Source: Clostridia bacterium | Lineage (GTDB): Bacteria; Bacillota; Clostridia; Oscillospirales; CAG-272 | Direction of reading: 5' to 3' | Assembly (NCBI GenBank): GCA_017629925.1 | Contig: JAGBWH010000037.1 | Coordinates: 1 to 15,872 of the forward strand | DNA: 15,872 nucleotides | In this document: positions 14,134 through 15,872 of the stretch, piece by piece | Numbering within the stretch: the first letter of the stretch is position 1 | Layout: each line of letters opens with the position of its first letter | Notes under the pieces: generated by a model | The model's database searches: none | Told to the model about the DNA's origin: nothing | Seen by the model: the letters and a program-made list of their open reading frames with translations, nothing else | Translations under genes and position numbers: made by a program

Positions 14134-14562
14134 ATGAAAAAATTATTGCTCATCGGGCGAAGTGAGGCAGGAAAAACCAGCCTCATTCAATGTCTCAAAG
14201 GAGAGATGCTCCACTATGAAAAAACGCAAACGATGTCGCTTTCAGGCGCATTTATTGACTCGCCCGGAGAATATGTCCAAACGGTGCCTTATGGCAGAGC
14301 CTTGGCACTTTATGCCTATGAAGCGGATGTGGTGGGGTTGCTTATCTCGGCTGACGAGCCGTTTACCTTGTTTTCGCCCGGGATTACCTCGCTTGTCAAC
14401 CGCCCTGTGATTGGGATTGTGACAGGTATAGACAAGCCCGAGGCAGATATTGCCCTCGCTGAAAGCCGACTGCGCCTCACGGGATGCGAGACCATTTTCC
14501 GCGTGAGTGCCTACACGGGCGAAGGGATCTCTGAACTTTTAGAATATTTATCTCAAAAATGA
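14134..14562 (+). CDS. pduV: PduV/EutP-like small GTPase
   Basis: 142 residues from the ATG at 14134, one base after the pduU stop. An earlier in-frame start inside pduU is unlikely because the protein would then lack the family's normal N-terminus. Motifs: P-loop GRSEAGKT (8-15), G3-like DSPGEY (42-47) and a G4 position reading TGID (97-100) instead of [NT]KxD, followed by SAYTGEG in the G5 position. The lost Lys may weaken guanine specificity. No clear Shine-Dalgarno is seen, so translation is likely coupled to pduU. PduV has been reported to sit on the shell surface and to be connected with compartment movement. Here it directly precedes a ParA-type ATPase gene. Confidence 0.9.
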   Translation: MKKLLLIGRSEAGKTSLIQCLKGEMLHYEKTQTMSLSGAFIDSPGEYVQTVPYGRALALYAYEADVVGLLISADEPFTLFSPGITSLVNRPVIGIVTGIDKPEADIALAESRLRLTGCETIFRVSAYTGEGISELLEYLSQK

Positions 14563-14584
14563 TAGACAAAAAAGGAGATTTGTC

Positions 14585-15370
14585 ATGACAAAAGTGCTAT
14601 GCTTTGCCAATAATAAAGGCGGAAGCGGAAAGTCGACCACTTGCTCGTCTGTGGGCTATGTGCTGGCAGGAAAGGGCAAAAAAGTGTTGCTCGTGGATGC
14701 CGACGGTCAAATGAATTTGACACTATCTTGCTTTTCCGAAGAGCAAGCCCTTGGGTTTTTAGAGGAAAACAAACACCTTTACTATGGGCTGTCGTCTCAA
14801 GTCTCCCCCCAGACACTTGTTGTTGCCACGGATTTTGAAAATCTCTATATGCTCCCCGGCTCTCCTGCTTTAAGCCAAATGGAAGGGGTGCTTCATGGCG
14901 CATACGAAAAACAGTTTGTGCTTCGGAAATATTTGGAACGTATCAAAAAAGAGAATTTGTATGATTATATACTTATAGATGCACCGCCTGCGCTCAGCGA
15001 CTGGACTACCAACATCATGTGTGCATCTGACGGCTTAATTATTCCCGTAGAGGCAAGCCCTTGGGGATTGTTTGGACTCGCCAATATGCTGGAGTTTTAT
15101 ACAAATACCCTTCTCTATGCACCTGACCTGCAACTCTATGGGGTGCTTGTGACCAAAGCCGATGTGCGCAAAAATTACTTTAAGCAAACCATGGAGACAC
15201 TATCCGCTTTGCCTGACGTTCGTGTGTTTTCGACCGTTATTCACGTGGATAGCCATGTGGAGTGGGCGCAAGAAAACAGCCGTCCCGTAGGGGCGTATGC
15301 CAAGAGCTGTCGCGCTGCCAAAGAATATGTAAAACTCGCAAAGGAGATAGAAGAGTATGCCGGTTGGTAA
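14585..15370 (+). CDS. ParA/MinD-type ATPase, probable McdA-like compartment-positioning protein
   Basis: 261 residues, a compact ParA without an N-terminal DNA-binding extension (as in ParA of type Ib and McdA). The deviant Walker A motif KGGSGKST (11-18) keeps the signature lysine K11. The Walker A' motif is VDADGQMN (37-44), Walker B is YILIDAPP (128-135), and LPGS occurs at 90-93. Such ATPases dimerise on ATP, bind the nucleoid non-specifically and move cargo by partner-stimulated hydrolysis. The strong AAAGGAG ribosome binding site, co-directional place at the end of the operon and 14-base overlap with a small partner-like gene point to spacing of the microcompartment rather than a chromosome or plasmid. 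No parS-like sites or ParB gene are in the window. The cargo assignment is inference. Confidence 0.88.
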   Translation: MTKVLCFANNKGGSGKSTTCSSVGYVLAGKGKKVLLVDADGQMNLTLSCFSEEQALGFLEENKHLYYGLSSQVSPQTLVVATDFENLYMLPGSPALSQMEGVLHGAYEKQFVLRKYLERIKKENLYDYILIDAPPALSDWTTNIMCASDGLIIPVEASPWGLFGLANMLEFYTNTLLYAPDLQLYGVLVTKADVRKNYFKQTMETLSALPDVRVFSTVIHVDSHVEWAQENSRPVGAYAKSCRAAKEYVKLAKEIEEYAGW

Positions 15371-15650
15371 AAGTAGTTTAACTCGTGCGGCTGAAAGTGC
15401 TGCCGCCGCCAAAAAGAAAAAACCTACCAAAATTGAAAAACCCGCCACAGACGTAGAGGCTATGCCTATTGAAGTGGCAGAGGAGGGCATCCCCACCCCA
15501 GAGCCTATGATCCCTGAAGTGACGCCAGAAGAATTGGCATTGCCCAATGCGGTGGGCATTGAATTTCCGGGAGTAGTTGATCCCATGCCTGAGCTTGAGC
15601 ATAAGCATTTTGTGGCGATTGGGGATGATTTACCCATCCATTTGCTATAA
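15357..15650 (+). CDS. Small basic/acidic protein, candidate partner of the ParA-like ATPase (McdB-like role)
   Basis: 97 residues, start overlapping the end of the ATPase gene by 14 bases; AAGGAGAT (15341-15348) lies 8 bases before the ATG. I do not recognise a database family. Residues 1-25 are strongly basic (VGKSSLTRAAESAAAAKKKK), resembling the short N-terminal peptides with which ParB-type partners stimulate ParA. Residues 28-62 are rich in Pro, Glu and Ala, with no predicted fold. Residues 63-97 contain more hydrophobic residues (NAVGIEFPGVV, HFVAIGDDLPIHLL) and could bind the shell or cargo. It has no tryptophan or glutamine-rich region as carboxysomal McdB proteins do. An adaptor linking the ATPase to the shell is the best guess. 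This is inference from gene order and composition. Confidence 0.75.
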   Translation: MPVGKSSLTRAAESAAAAKKKKPTKIEKPATDVEAMPIEVAEEGIPTPEPMIPEVTPEELALPNAVGIEFPGVVDPMPELEHKHFVAIGDDLPIHLL

Positions 15651-15663
15651 GTGATTTTGAGTA

Positions 15664-15718
15664 AAAAAAGCGATTTTCTCTTATTTTTGGCGTGTGCCAA
15701 AGAGAAAATCGCTTTTTT
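15664..15718. terminator. Bidirectional intrinsic terminator
   Basis: A perfect 19-bp stem: A6-GCGATTTTCTCTT (15664-15682) pairs with AAGAGAAAATCGC-T6 (15700-15718) around a 17-base loop. T-runs follow on both strands. It lies between the last operon gene and the convergent minus-strand gene and ends transcription from both sides. It marks the 3' edge of the microcompartment operon. Confidence 0.93.
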
Positions 15719-15728
15719 GATGGAAGTT

Positions 15729-15872
15729 TTATACCTCCTCGGCTTGTCCCACTTGGGTGGGGGTGATGGCGGCGCAAACGATTTCGTCTGCTTGTGCCAC
15801 AGAAATGTCAAGCACCAGAGAAAGTTCACTATATAAATTGTCTTGGGCTTTCTTTTCAAAGTCGGTATCGGC
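15729..15872 (-). CDS. 3' end of an unrecognised minus-strand gene
   Basis: On the minus strand an open frame enters from the window edge and runs 47 codons to a TAA at 15729-15731. The C-terminal residues include NLYSELSLVLDISVAQADE and end QVGQAEEV. The start lies outside the window. Codon use fits the neighbours, and the stop lies 11 bases from the bidirectional terminator as expected for a converging gene. I do not recognise the product and it need not belong to the microcompartment system. Confidence 0.5.
   Translation of the reverse strand, partial: ADTDFEKKAQDNLYSELSLVLDISVAQADEIVCAAITPTQVGQAEEV

Noticed and set aside
14585..15650. Chromosome or plasmid partition operon (parAB)
   Set aside because: The second protein is too short and has no ParB helix-turn-helix. 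No parS-like repeats are seen, and the genes follow the shell operon directly up to its terminator.
15651..15836. Plus-strand open frame after the last operon gene
   Set aside because: It runs through the terminator hairpin and lies opposite the minus-strand frame, which has better composition. It has no ribosome binding site.

Overview
The window holds an almost complete glycyl-radical-enzyme bacterial microcompartment (GRM) operon. It most resembles the vitamin-B12-independent fucose/rhamnose type (GRM5) known from Clostridium (Lachnoclostridium) phytofermentans and Roseburia. The host is probably an anaerobic Bacillota of class Clostridia. The signs are strong AAAGGAG/AAGGAGG ribosome binding sites, A-rich intergenic DNA, oxygen-sensitive radical enzymes and the gene order. 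The species cannot be told from the sequence, and the placement rests on remembered gene families because no search was possible.

Layout: 1-294 is an A-rich, G-poor leader with direct repeats and small palindromes. It is followed by an RpiR-type regulator (295-1140) and a 210-base gap. Then come the enzymes on the plus strand: acetate kinase, a class II (fuculose-phosphate) aldolase, a CoA-acylating aldehyde dehydrogenase and a zinc alcohol dehydrogenase. Four hexameric shell proteins (BMC-H) follow at 6129-7383, with a strong hairpin after them. Next are the phosphotransacylase PduL, the pentamer vertex protein, the Fe-S flavoprotein PduS and the Fe-S trimer shell protein PduT. The B12-independent diol dehydratase and its radical-SAM activase come next, then the permuted shell protein PduU and the small GTPase PduV. 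The operon ends with a ParA-type ATPase overlapping a 97-residue basic-then-acidic protein. A perfect 19-bp bidirectional terminator (15664-15718) closes it against the 3' end of an unrecognised minus-strand gene.

Inferred pathway: the aldolase splits fuculose/rhamnulose-1-phosphate into DHAP and lactaldehyde, and lactaldehyde is reduced to 1,2-propanediol. The glycyl radical enzyme dehydrates this to propionaldehyde. Propionaldehyde is then oxidised to propionyl-CoA, propionyl-phosphate and propionate with ATP gain, and partly reduced to 1-propanol to recycle NADH. The aldolase, aldehyde dehydrogenase, alcohol dehydrogenase and PduL each carry a terminal amphipathic helix that looks like an encapsulation peptide.

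The most interesting part is the 3' end. The ParA-like ATPase and its overlapping small partner look like a dedicated positioning (McdA/McdB-like) module for this metabolosome. The partner has a ParB-like basic N-terminus but none of the glutamine-rich or tryptophan features of carboxysomal McdB. Other unusual points are an activase without the auxiliary ferredoxin domain, a six-cysteine linker before the aldolase targeting peptide, and two shell proteins with non-standard pore loops.
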